Assembly (NCBI RefSeq): GCF_008364765.1
Contig: NZ_VTUY01000001.1
Span: 311,526-375,525, forward strand
Source of the DNA: Bacillus sp. CH30_1T
Lineage (GTDB): Bacteria > Bacillota > Bacilli > Bacillales > Bacillaceae_B
Reading direction: 5' to 3'
DNA: 64,000 bases
Part shown: positions 8,441 to 16,481 of the stretch, piece after piece
Layout of the letters: every line of letters begins with the position of its first letter
Position numbering within the stretch: the stretch's first letter is position 1
The notes under the pieces: generated by a model
The model's input: the letters and a program-made list of their open reading frames with translations, nothing else
What the model was told of the DNA's origin: nothing
The model's database searches: none
Position numbers and translations under genes: made by a program

Positions 8441-9085
8441 TTATACGTTTCGAACAGCCTCTTCAATCCCATCATTTCCTGTAATCAAATCGAAGCCCTT
8501 ATTAAATGTACGCTCTTCGTCCAGGCTTGCTACGATCGTGGCCGCTACATCTTCACGTGGAATCGATTCTCTTGATAGATTCTCTCCTGCGGTCACCTTC
8601 CCTGTACCCGCTTCATTCAACAAACCGCCAGGACGGATGATGGTATAGGTTAATCCGCTCTGTTCCAGTGCACGGTCGGCAAAATACTTTGCCACATAAT
8701 ACGGCTTTAAGGAATCGTTCCAGTTCTCACGATTATGAGCCTGCAGGGCACTCACCATGATGAACCGGTCGATTCCCGCCTGTTTGGCCGCCTCCATCGT
8801 TTTGACAGCTCCGTCTAAATCGATGAGCAATGTTTTATCCGCTCCCGTTTTGCCACCGGAGCCGGCTGTAAATACAACAGCATCAGCACCCTTCATACCA
8901 TGTCTAATCTCATCCACCGTTCCCTCTAAATCAACCAGTGAAGATTGGATCCCATCCTGTTCAAAGGCCCGGGCCTGCTCTTCCTTTCTCACAATGGCCC
9001 TTGGCGTATGCTCGCTGCTTTCTTTTAAGAGCCCTATCACTTGCTTCCCTATTTGTCCATTCGCTCCTACTACTGCTACGTTCAT
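8441..9085 (-). CDS. yhfK: NAD(P)-binding atypical SDR, YhfK-like
   Basis: Protein of 214 residues, the same length as B. subtilis YhfK. The nucleotide-binding motif VVGANGQIGKQV lies at the N-terminus. VVFTAGSGGKTGADKT, YYVAKYFADRALEQSGLTYTIIRPGGL and a C-terminal EDVA segment fit the NAD(P)H-binding atypical short-chain dehydrogenases. The substrate is not known. It is single, with its own terminator, and a 180-base gap separates it from the divergent nucleoside hydrolase gene. Confidence 0.83.
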   Translation of the reverse strand: MNVAVVGANGQIGKQVIGLLKESSEHTPRAIVRKEEQARAFEQDGIQSSLVDLEGTVDEIRHGMKGADAVVFTAGSGGKTGADKTLLIDLDGAVKTMEAAKQAGIDRFIMVSALQAHNRENWNDSLKPYYVAKYFADRALEQSGLTYTIIRPGGLLNEAGTGKVTAGENLSRESIPREDVAATIVASLDEERTFNKGFDLITGNDGIEEAVRNV

Positions 9086-9265
9086 ATCCTCATCTCCTTA
9101 TTCCGATAAATTTGATATGAATTCATCATTACATGTTACGTGAGTGATGACAAATCTTCTGTTTGGGCAGTAGTTTCATATAAATTGACTCTATACAAAG
9201 GCATAATCCTTTTTTTCCATCGATACGTTATATAAATACATCATAATTGGTTAGGAGAATGTCCG

Positions 9266-10207
9266 ATGAAGAAAATCATTTTGTTTGCGGATCCCGGCAT
9301 TGATGATTCCATTGCCATCATGTACGCCTTACTGAACCCCGACATTAAGGTACTCGCCATCGTATCAAGCTATGGGAACACAACAAAAGAGCAGGCAACG
9401 AATAATATCGCCTACTTGCTCAAGCTTGCAGGAAGAGAGGATGTCCCGATCATCGGGGGAGCCAATAGTCCATCGTCAGGGGAAATCCCAACCTACTATC
9501 CTGAGATCCACGGACAGGAAGGGCTCGGTCCCATCAGACCGCCTGAGAGCATTTCGGGTGAACTCACCAATTTCTCAGAACTCTATAAAATCATCAAGGA
9601 CCAGGACGATATCACCATAGTTGACGTGGGGAGAAACACATCCCTTTCCACCCTTTACTTATTAGGTGAAAATATCGTTGAAGATATCAAGGAATTTTAC
9701 ATTATGGGAGGCGCCTTTTTGGTTCCTGGTAACGTGACTCCTTCTGCAGAAGCGAACTTCTATGGCGATCCCATTGCCTCACAGGTAGTGGTCAGGGAGC
9801 TGAATAATCTTTACGTCGTTCCCTTGAATGTCTCGAACAAAGCCATCATCACCATGGACCAAATCCGTTATATCCAGCAGATGTCAGATAACCCATTGAT
9901 TGAGATCATGGATGAAGTCATGGAATACTATATTGATGCTTATAAGAAGCTCGTTCCTGGAATAAAGGGTGCACCCATTCACGATGTCGTGACATTATCG
10001 CTGATGGCGAACCCGGAAATGGGGAAGTCCATCAGAAGGGAGATCAACATCTTGACTACGGGAACAGGAATGGGAACGTCCATCGCAGACTTCAGGCCCA
10101 GTTCCAAGCCTGCTGAAAAAAACATCAACATCTACCTTGAATTGGACTACCCAATGTTTGTCGAGGATTTTATCAATGTAATGGGAAAGGCAAATGGAAA
10201 ACCCTGA
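9266..10207 (+). CDS. Inosine-uridine preferring nucleoside hydrolase
   Basis: Protein of 313 residues, normal for the family. The N-terminal calcium site reads FADPGIDDSIAI; the first aspartate of the usual D-x-D-P-G is alanine here while the DD pair is kept. VDVGRNTSLSTLYLL, FYIMGGAF and a late HDVV motif (histidine plus aspartate) are typical. It should split ribonucleosides into base and ribose for salvage, and the altered aspartate may change metal binding. TTAGGAG precedes the ATG. It converges on the CBO0543 gene with only 10 bases between the stops. Confidence 0.85.
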   Translation: MKKIILFADPGIDDSIAIMYALLNPDIKVLAIVSSYGNTTKEQATNNIAYLLKLAGREDVPIIGGANSPSSGEIPTYYPEIHGQEGLGPIRPPESISGELTNFSELYKIIKDQDDITIVDVGRNTSLSTLYLLGENIVEDIKEFYIMGGAFLVPGNVTPSAEANFYGDPIASQVVVRELNNLYVVPLNVSNKAIITMDQIRYIQQMSDNPLIEIMDEVMEYYIDAYKKLVPGIKGAPIHDVVTLSLMANPEMGKSIRREINILTTGTGMGTSIADFRPSSKPAEKNINIYLELDYPMFVEDFINVMGKANGKP

Positions 10208-10217
10208 AAGATCAATT

Positions 10218-10796
10218 TCAGACCCGATTATGAGCTTTCTTTTCAAAATAAACAAAGACATTCGTGATCCATTTCGCTATTAGACCGACTACCACGTAAC
10301 CGATGAATAAGGTGAAATAATTCGACCCTTTGTCCAATTCAAACAGACCGATGGCAGAAAGCAATGGTTTGAAAACAAATGCAAACCCTGCACTGAGCAG
10401 GAACATGGATAGATAGTAATTTTTATTTCTATTTAATGTAAATTGATACATGAGCAAATAGGAAACGGGTACCAGAGACACATCCAACGAAACCGAACTC
10501 GCCAGTATCGGGAAGAGTTTATACGGATAGAACCACTTAAGTAAATTAGCTCCGATGGCATCTGAGTATGTAAAGAAGACGTGAATATTATATCCATAAA
10601 ACCCTAAAAGAAGGGCTTTTCGTTTATCCATTCTTAAATATAGCACGATGAGAGGAAAAATAAAGAACGCAGCCAACATCCAGAATTGCCAGTTGGTAAA
10701 ATCGGAATATTGCTGCCAATAATTGCTCCACATTTCGGTTTGATTCTCCTGGATCTCTTTTAAACGGCTAAGCATGGTCTGCTGGGATTCTGTCAC
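10218..10796 (-). CDS. CBO0543 family integral membrane protein
   Basis: Protein of 192 residues from a GTG at 10796, chosen because AAAGGAG lies 7 bases upstream. After a polar N-terminus rich in Gln/Glu (SRLKEIQENQTEMW) there are five or six hydrophobic helices. The segment DKRKALLLGFYGYNIHVFFTYSDAIG is typical of the CBO0543 family found in Firmicutes. The function is unknown. Confidence 0.7.
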   Translation of the reverse strand: MTESQQTMLSRLKEIQENQTEMWSNYWQQYSDFTNWQFWMLAAFFIFPLIVLYLRMDKRKALLLGFYGYNIHVFFTYSDAIGANLLKWFYPYKLFPILASSVSLDVSLVPVSYLLMYQFTLNRNKNYYLSMFLLSAGFAFVFKPLLSAIGLFELDKGSNYFTLFIGYVVVGLIAKWITNVFVYFEKKAHNRV

Positions 10797-10867
10797 GGTA
10801 CTCGCTCCTTTAAACATATATGCTATAGTATGAGCATGGAAAGGACCGAATATGTTCTTCCCAGTAC

Positions 10868-10908
10868 AAAAAGCGAGTCATCCTATAGGACGAACCGCTT
10901 TTCTTACT
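10868..10908 (-). terminator. Possible intrinsic terminator
   Basis: AAAAGCG...CGCTTTT encloses GTCATCC/GGACGAA, with a T-run on the minus strand. It is 250 bases beyond the HAD gene, so its assignment is unsure. The stretch 10909-11156 shows nothing else. Confidence 0.45.
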
Positions 10909-11156
10909 AACCATCGACGCTTGTTGCTTGTTCTCAACAACTGAAGGATATGTAGACTATGCTTTGGGCAGCCCCAATACCGGCCCTTTTTTTGACAAAA
11001 AGATCATAAAATGATCAAGTTGATCATTTTTCAGGATGCGGATCATAACCTCGCCCCATCTCATCGTGACACTTAAGTTTGTCACTCATTGTACTCTGTA
11101 GCCAATGAACTCAATCACAAAAGAATCTCATCCAATGGTCCCTAGTAGATCAAACC

Positions 11157-11771
11157 TTAAATGATCGAATACAATCCTTCCACACTCGTCACAACATAAT
11201 CAGCATGAGGATTCTCTTCCATTTTATCCGTAAAAAAGCAGGAGCTGATCCCGGCATTCTTCCCCGATTCCAAATCCAAATCCCGATCACCAATTATGAT
11301 CGCTTCTGAATGATCGATATGATGGGTTCGAATCAAATGCAGAATGGCATCCGGACTCGGCTTTCTCTCAAACCCGTGCTGGGAGGTGATGAAGTCAGAG
11401 AAGTAACCCGTCAGCCCGTAGCTCTCCAGCATCTTGATCGAAGACTCGCCCCTGTGGGTGTACAAATAATTCTTTCTGCCCGTTTCATGAACATACTTAC
11501 AAAGTTCCACGATCCCTTCAAAGGGTTTGGACAAATCGAATTCCACTTCTTTTCTGCGGGAGTCATAGGCTGTGAAAAATTCTTTCCCAATCCCATACTT
11601 TTTTTCGTAGTGTTTCAGAGCAGATGTGATCGATACCTTCATCTGTTTGATAATTTCCTCTAAAGGCTCTTCAAATCCATGCCCTTCAAGCGTTTCCCTG
11701 AAGGAGCCCGCCATGACGGGATATGTATCAAAAAGTGTGCCATCGAAGTCCCATATGATATGTTTGTACAT
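11157..11771 (-). CDS. HAD-superfamily phosphatase
   Basis: Protein of 204 residues. HAD motif I is DFDGTLFDT at residues 8-16, motif II is in YLYTHRGESS near 104, the lysine lies in GFERKPSPDAI near 135, and motif III/IV is IIIGDRDLDLESGKNAG near 160. The helical cap between motifs I and II places it in subfamily IA, with phosphoglycolate phosphatase and beta-phosphoglucomutase relatives. The substrate cannot be told. It is a single gene. Confidence 0.85.
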   Translation of the reverse strand: MYKHIIWDFDGTLFDTYPVMAGSFRETLEGHGFEEPLEEIIKQMKVSITSALKHYEKKYGIGKEFFTAYDSRRKEVEFDLSKPFEGIVELCKYVHETGRKNYLYTHRGESSIKMLESYGLTGYFSDFITSQHGFERKPSPDAILHLIRTHHIDHSEAIIIGDRDLDLESGKNAGISSCFFTDKMEENPHADYVVTSVEGLYSII

Positions 11772-11906
11772 GATCCTTCCCCCTTTTACAAAACTATCCT
11801 TATTTTACCACATGCAAATCACTCGCCAATAAAATGTAAAAAAGAGTTCATATAAAAAAGGAAAATTATGCTAAAATATTTTTAAGGATTACAAAAGGGG
11901 GGCTTG

Positions 11907-12689
11907 ATGATCCGTTCACAGCAATCGATTTTCCTTATAAGTTCGGCCGCCCTGTTTTTCTCAGGCATCATCCTTCTTTCATATAGAATATACGGTTGGG
12001 GACTGCTGCCTTTACTGGGCCTATTCATCCTCTATCTCTCTACTAAAAAGAACCGCTCAGTCATTTCCCTATTCCTCGACTTCCTGCTCGGGTTACTGGT
12101 GTTTCAACTTGCAACCGGCTGGATCAACGAGTGGAATGTTTCAAAAGAAACGAAAATCCTGTTGAACAGAAGTTTCCTTCTATTCATCCTTATGGCTTTA
12201 GCCGTCTCACACTTGATATCAAAAGAAAAGGTCCGTTTCTTCACTGTGTTCCCAAATTGGAGAAGGCGTATCTCCATGCCCTCCCATACCATTTCACTGC
12301 CCTTATTCTTACTGATTGGGCTGGTGGGATCAAGCACCATCTTCATCCCACTCATATGGTCACAGGAAATCAGTGAGGTGAAATCATTATTCCTATTCGC
12401 TATAGGATTTACCATTCTTAACGCTACACTGGAAGAGCTTATCTGGAGAGGCGTGATGCTGTCATCGTTGAAACGAAACGTCTCCGTCCTTTATGCCGTC
12501 ACGGTCACAAGCCTCGGATTCGGTCTATTACATCTATCCATCGGAATCCCGTTACTTCTCAGCCTCCTCTTTTCTTTCGGAGGACTCTTCTATGCCATCG
12601 TGGTGTTAAAGACCGAAAGCATCTATCCTTCAATCGCTTTTCATATGGTGATAAATGTGGGGATGGTGTTGAATGGGTGGATAAATTAG
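11907..12689 (+). CDS. CPBP family intramembrane metalloprotease
   Basis: Protein of 260 residues with about seven hydrophobic helices. The conserved motifs are EELIWRG (motif 1, near residue 180), a histidine in FGLLHLSIG (motif 2) and H in IAFHMVIN (motif 3), as in the CAAX protease and bacteriocin-processing (Abi/CPBP) family. AGGGGGG lies upstream; ATG 11907 is preferred over TTG 11904 because of spacing. Family roles include prenyl-protein cleavage and bacteriocin self-immunity. No bacteriocin gene is seen here. Confidence 0.82.
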   Translation: MIRSQQSIFLISSAALFFSGIILLSYRIYGWGLLPLLGLFILYLSTKKNRSVISLFLDFLLGLLVFQLATGWINEWNVSKETKILLNRSFLLFILMALAVSHLISKEKVRFFTVFPNWRRRISMPSHTISLPLFLLIGLVGSSTIFIPLIWSQEISEVKSLFLFAIGFTILNATLEELIWRGVMLSSLKRNVSVLYAVTVTSLGFGLLHLSIGIPLLLSLLFSFGGLFYAIVVLKTESIYPSIAFHMVINVGMVLNGWIN

Positions 12690-12724
12690 TTTCCGTATCT
12701 TCAAGAAAGAGAGAGAAAGATGAG

Positions 12725-13186
12725 ATGAATATAGTAGAATACTGGGACCTGTCCACTAACCCTACAGATGGAACGTACCATTCCCTTATTAAAGTGCTTT
12801 GCGACCATTCAGATACTTTTTACTTCATCACAAGAAAAGAACTTTCTTATGATCAGGATGTTCTGGCAGAATTTAAACCACACATCATCGAATCATAACA
12901 AACAAAAGAATGGGCAAATACCATCACCATGGGACCACCTGCCACCGTTTATCTAATGGAAGCAAATGAACAGACTTGCAAATTGCTGCAACACTATGCC
13001 AACTGTTTATATGACTGGGTGGCTCCAAAATTGCCGTAAGACTTAACTTTTATCAAAAATTCGTTCACCTGGTTTTCATCCACCACCCATGAGGAATTTG
13101 GTGGCTTTTCCATTCGGTCTGATTATTACAGGAAATTAATCCACACTGTACCTGGTTTAAAGATTCAAAGAATAGAATTGGAGTAA
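12725..13186 (+). pseudogene. Unknown protein gene with two in-frame TAA codons
   Basis: A frame of 153 codons from ATG 12725 to TAA 13184 is interrupted at 12896-12898 and 13037-13039 by TAA, with no frame change. The three pieces read smoothly as one protein: NIVEYWDLSTNPTDGTYH, then WANTITMGPPATVYLMEAN, then DLTFIKNSFTWFSSTTHEEF and a late SDYYRKLIHTVPGL. The first 36 bases after the CPBP gene contain only weak purine-rich sequence as a binding site. I do not recognise the family. Two stops by substitution point to a decayed gene rather than a sequencing error. Confidence 0.7.
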
Positions 13187-13205
13187 AGAATACGGAGGTG
13201 TAAGT

Positions 13206-13379
13206 ATTGAGATCCCATTCATGATTCTGGGGGCACTGATTAGTCTACTAATCTTCTATCTGATTATTGAGAGAGCTGTTAGAGACGGCATCAACAATTC
13301 CTCCATCGGGCAATTCCTCGAAGAAAAGCATGGAATCAAAGAACCACAGGAGGACGAGGATTTATTCGATGAAAAGTAA
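13206..13379 (+). CDS. Small membrane protein with an ATT at the start position
   Basis: The frame encodes a hydrophobic helix FMILGALISLLIFYLIIER followed by an acidic tail ending in DEDLFDEK. GGAGGTG at 13194-13200 is placed perfectly (5 bases) for a start at 13206, where the codon is ATT (57 codons). The first ATG is at 13221 with no binding site at a usable distance. Either translation starts at ATT, as in infC, or the start codon has mutated (ATG to ATT) and expression is low. Confidence 0.55.
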   Translation: MEIPFMILGALISLLIFYLIIERAVRDGINNSSIGQFLEEKHGIKEPQEDEDLFDEK

Positions 13380-13459
13380 TGGATGGATATTAATCACTAT
13401 CTCAAATTAAAATATGATACTATTAATTAACAATAAATGGAACAAAAAGAGATAACACG

Positions 13460-13672
13460 ATGAAATACCTTAAATCCTTTTTAGCCTTCGAATGGATCAC
13501 GATCCTCGGGGCTTCAACGGTCCTCTATACACGCTGGGACTTCCCTCTATCTGTTTGTATCGGCATTGTGGTACTCGGGATAATCCTTACGCTTTACTTC
13601 ACAAAAAATATGAAAAGAACGAGGAAAAGAAGACGTTGGACAATGTATGATCCATTTCAATCATTTCAATAG
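13460..13672 (+). CDS. Small two-helix membrane protein
   Basis: Protein of 70 residues with two hydrophobic helices (about residues 9-23 and 30-48) and a very basic C-terminus, KNMKRTRKRRRWTMYD. I do not recognise the family. The following DUF3885 gene starts 8 bases after its stop and its binding site overlaps this 3' end, so the two form an operon. Confidence 0.65.
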   Translation: MKYLKSFLAFEWITILGASTVLYTRWDFPLSVCIGIVVLGIILTLYFTKNMKRTRKRRRWTMYDPFQSFQ

Positions 13673-13680
13673 GAGTCTGT

Positions 13681-14337
13681 ATGCAGAATAAATTATACCC
13701 TTTTATGCAAAATCATTTCGACGGTCTTGTGCTTCGTTCATCCCTATTTTATTCGTCTAAATATGGTCTGCGCTTTGAAATATCCATTCCTGGCGTCGAT
13801 CATTTAAACAAGAGGAACCTGAAGCAAATGAAGGATCGAACGACTTGTCTATTCGACCACGTATTCTATGATTCAGATGAAATTCTTCTTATTACGGATG
13901 TTCACACCATGAAGCTTGACCGTTTTCTTGAGAAAAGACCCACAAAAGTTTATCAGAAATATATCAGGAGCAAGGACACTAGGTACAAGCTTATTTATGA
14001 GCTCTTCAATTTCGAAGAAGAAGATGAAGACATGGTCACACATCGGTTCATCCTGCCGTGTCAAAAGCATGTTATCCGGTATCAACAACTCCTAATGGCG
14101 ATTTCCTACGAGGACTTCCCCCATCCGACTCAACTTTTAAAAGGTTCCCAACACGCGGGTATAGATATTTACTTCGTGAATGTCACACGAAAGATGATTT
14201 TCCATCTATACGATGACCGTGGTTGCGATATCATTGCGTTTGATAAAGAGGACCTGCGTTCACTATACAGAGAATTTAATGATTGGATATTGGATTATGA
14301 CCGGGTGCAGATTGATAACATGATGAATAACCAATAA
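13681..14337 (+). CDS. DUF3885 domain protein
   Basis: Protein of 218 residues. The C-terminal stretch YDDRGCDIIAFDKEDLRSLY, followed by EFNDWILDYDR, is the signature of DUF3885. The N-terminus is a globular domain without membrane segments. These proteins often occur with toxin-immunity or contact-dependent systems, but the function is not known. AGGAG precedes the ATG. Confidence 0.8.
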   Translation: MQNKLYPFMQNHFDGLVLRSSLFYSSKYGLRFEISIPGVDHLNKRNLKQMKDRTTCLFDHVFYDSDEILLITDVHTMKLDRFLEKRPTKVYQKYIRSKDTRYKLIYELFNFEEEDEDMVTHRFILPCQKHVIRYQQLLMAISYEDFPHPTQLLKGSQHAGIDIYFVNVTRKMIFHLYDDRGCDIIAFDKEDLRSLYREFNDWILDYDRVQIDNMMNNQ

Positions 14338-14340
14338 AAA

Positions 14341-14390
14341 AGGCGCTTGGTCTGAAGAGGAAACTCATCAGAACCATGCGCCTATTATTT
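14341..14390. terminator. Terminator between convergent genes
   Basis: AGGCGC...GCGCCT encloses TTGGTCTGA/TCAGAACCA and lies four bases after the DUF3885 stop. It can also serve the ykvA-like gene from the other side. Confidence 0.65.
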
Positions 14391-14426
14391 TGGAGCAAAG
14401 GGATGATTCTCTTCCAAAGGATCTCC

Positions 14427-14795
14427 CTACAACTTCCCATCAACCTCAGACGTATCCACATCATCCCCGAACCAGCCACTCAACTTCGCCTTGGCCTTCG
14501 CTTTCACCTCATCATCGATATACATGGCCACCTGCAATAAAGCAATACCCAGCGCGCCAAAGTCGTCTGTAAAACCAACTCCCACTGCCATATCGGGAAT
14601 AAAATCTGTCGGAAGGATGAAATACCCCAGTGCCCCGATGATGATCATCTTCGACTTCTTCGGAACATCCGGCTTTTGCAGGACAAAATAAAGGAGCAGC
14701 GCCGTATACACGACGGAATGTCCCGCCTTCAATCCATACCTTTTCAACTTACCCCAGAACTTTTCCTCTGAATAATGCTTTTCAGTGTTGTCCAT
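14427..14795 (-). CDS. YkvA family protein (DUF1232)
   Basis: Protein of 122 residues. The DUF1232 core is present: VPKKSKMIIIGALGYFILPTD directly followed by FIPDMAVGVGFTDDFGALGIAL. This small membrane-associated family has no known function. The C-terminus is polar with an alternating KAKAKAK segment. It is a single gene. Confidence 0.85.
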   Translation of the reverse strand: MDNTEKHYSEEKFWGKLKRYGLKAGHSVVYTALLLYFVLQKPDVPKKSKMIIIGALGYFILPTDFIPDMAVGVGFTDDFGALGIALLQVAMYIDDEVKAKAKAKLSGWFGDDVDTSEVDGKL

Positions 14796-14874
14796 TTCAT
14801 TGCACCTCCGTCATGAGACGAGTGAACATCTCTTGTTTCTACTATTGTAGAAGGTTTGGGGAGAATAGACAAAT

Positions 14875-14915
14875 GTTTGCAAACCCGGATTTGCGTTATA
14901 ATTCAATTACGCAAA
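14875..14915 (+). promoter_or_regulatory. Promoter region with inverted repeats upstream of ynfA
   Basis: TATAAT at 14897-14902 can serve as a -10 box. It lies inside an inverted repeat TTTGCGT (14890-14896) / ACGCAAA (14909-14915), and a second palindrome GTTTGCAAAC lies at 14875-14884. This looks like an operator, but the regulator is unknown. Confidence 0.4.
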
Positions 14916-14936
14916 CAAACAGAAGGAGTGTTCCAC

Positions 14937-15263
14937 GTGCTAAATGCCATCATCTTATTCATCCTTGCCGGAATCGCGGAAATCGGAGGAGGCTACCTCA
15001 TCTGGCTATGGCTACGGGAAGGCAAGCCTTCGTATTGGGGACTCGCCGGCGGAATCGCCCTGGCTCTCTATGGTGTCATCGCCACCTTCCAATCCTTCCC
15101 ATCATTCGGCCGAGTCTATGCCGCTTACGGCGGGGTGTTCATTGTACTCTCCGTCCTATGGGGATGGGGAATTGATAAGAAGACTCCGGATGTGTATGAC
15201 TGGGTCGGTGCCGGGATTTGTTTGGTTGGGGTTGGTGTGATGCTGCTTGGTCCGAGGCAGTAG
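14937..15263 (+). CDS. ynfA: YnfA family membrane protein
   Basis: Protein of 108 residues from a GTG at 14937 preceded by AAGGAG. Four helices and the motifs [29 protein letters not shown] and [18 protein letters not shown] identify the UPF0060/YnfA family. Relatives are small integral proteins of the drug/metabolite transporter fold; an efflux role has been proposed for enterobacterial members. Inverted repeats around the -10 box suggest regulated expression. Confidence 0.92.
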   Translation: MLNAIILFILAGIAEIGGGYLIWLWLREGKPSYWGLAGGIALALYGVIATFQSFPSFGRVYAAYGGVFIVLSVLWGWGIDKKTPDVYDWVGAGICLVGVGVMLLGPRQ

Positions 15264-15290
15264 ACAACTGAATTTTAGGAGTTAGTTGAA

Positions 15291-15497
15291 TTGGGACCCA
15301 CATTAAACAGGGACACCCCAATCGAAACTTTCAAAGAGTACTACTGATTAAAGGAAGAGTTGCAAATGTTCTTCCTTAACTATGGAATCAATGCTTCCGG
15401 ATCAAAGATAGAGTTATCCGAACGGATTCACATCTTCCTGGTGACGGGTGACATCAAGAAATCGGTCAGGAGGTCGGGAGGTATATGTTGCGGGTAA
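15291..15497 (+). pseudogene. DUF6434/SAP-domain protein remnant with an in-frame TGA
   Basis: From a TTG at 15291 the frame reads LNRDTPIETFKEYY, then TGA at 15345-15347, then LKEELQMFFLNYGINASGS and KIELSERIHIFLVTG. This is the SAP-like fold of DUF6434 proteins, where the position of the stop is normally tryptophan (TGG to TGA). The frame then loses similarity, and a coding-like stretch DGKKVRPFRIS continues in another frame, so there is probably also a frameshift near 15470-15490. Dead gene. Confidence 0.7.
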
Positions 15498-15570
15498 GTG
15501 ACGGGAAGAAAGTCCGCCCCTTCCGCATCTCCTCTGCCGTATAATACATTAAAGAATATGAGGGGATAAC

Positions 15571-16170
15571 TTGATTCAACTTAAACAAAAATCCAGTACG
15601 CTTGCTATAGTTATTCACGAGATTTACGGAATCAACCAACATATACAAAGCTTTTGCGAATTTATTTCAGAACAGGGAAATGACGTCATCTGTCCGGAGC
15701 TATTAGAAAAGGAATCTGCTTTTGATTATTCTCAAGAAAAGTTGGCCTACCATCATTTCATAGAGAACATAGGCTTTGAACGGTCGGCAGAAAAATTAAA
15801 GGCCATTCTCTCAAAATATCGACTGGAATACAAACGAATCGTGATCATAGGGTTCAGTGTAGGGGCAACGGTTGCCTGGATATGTAGTGAGGATGAAAGG
15901 GTTGATGGTGTCATCGGCTTCTACGGTTCACGCATTCGAAACTATTTGGAGGTCACACCGATGTGTCCAACCATGTTGTTTTTCCCAGAAGAAGAACCCT
16001 CCTTTCAGGTGGACGAAGTCATTGCGGCATTAGAACGAAAGCACATCGACATTCAGAAATACAGCGGTAAACATGGATTCAGTGACCCCTATTCGTCAAA
16101 CTTTAATAAAGAATCCGCACAAAAAACAAGGGATAGAATCATAGATTTTTTGGATGTTTGGAAGGGTTGA
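15571..16170 (+). CDS. Dienelactone hydrolase family protein
   Basis: Protein of 199 residues from TTG 15571 behind GAGGGGAT. It has an alpha/beta hydrolase fold: HEIYGINQHIQ near residue 16, the nucleophile elbow IGFSVGATVAW near 94 (serine where many family members have cysteine), and a late GKHGFSDPYSSNF histidine. It probably hydrolyses a small ester or lactone, but the substrate is unknown. Confidence 0.82.
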   Translation: MIQLKQKSSTLAIVIHEIYGINQHIQSFCEFISEQGNDVICPELLEKESAFDYSQEKLAYHHFIENIGFERSAEKLKAILSKYRLEYKRIVIIGFSVGATVAWICSEDERVDGVIGFYGSRIRNYLEVTPMCPTMLFFPEEEPSFQVDEVIAALERKHIDIQKYSGKHGFSDPYSSNFNKESAQKTRDRIIDFLDVWKG

Positions 16171-16240
16171 ATAAATATATGATTCTTGTTTGTTTCCGTG
16201 GCCCTTTGTCAGGTCAGGGAAACAATCCCGATGGATAATG

Positions 16241-16253
16241 AGGGACGGACCTT
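16241..16253. repeat. Dispersed AGGGACGGACCTT motif
   Basis: One copy of a short intergenic motif (AGGGACGGACCTY) that recurs at 55.1, 55.6, 57.6, 60.7 and 62.4 kb. Confidence 0.55.
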
Positions 16254-16262
16254 CTTCACTAA

Positions 16263-16481
16263 TCATTCATCAGATTCTAAAAAACGGTCAGTTACTTCGT
16301 CGTGTTTCTCTAAGAAGGTGTCTGTATTGGTGTCACTTAATTCAAGGAACTGGTGTCTTGATTCTTCACCAATGTTTAGGGAGTTATGCCTGTATAGGTC
16401 TAAAGTGTCTAAATAAACACGAAACATCCCAAATAAAAATCTGAATGGCGTTTCATCACTAATGTATTCATTTATTGAACC
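16263..16481 (-). pseudogene. Orphan C-terminal gene remnant, unknown family
   Basis: A 73-codon frame on the minus strand opens right after a TAA inside the 3' end of levB and closes at 16263. It reads like real protein: ISDETPFRFLFGMFRVYLDT, then HNSLNIGEESRHQFLELSDT, then KHDEVTDRFLESDE. There is no start codon with a binding site; the only ATG, in GMFR, lacks one. It is most likely the tail of a gene whose front was lost when the levan locus was joined here. I do not recognise the family. Confidence 0.5.
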
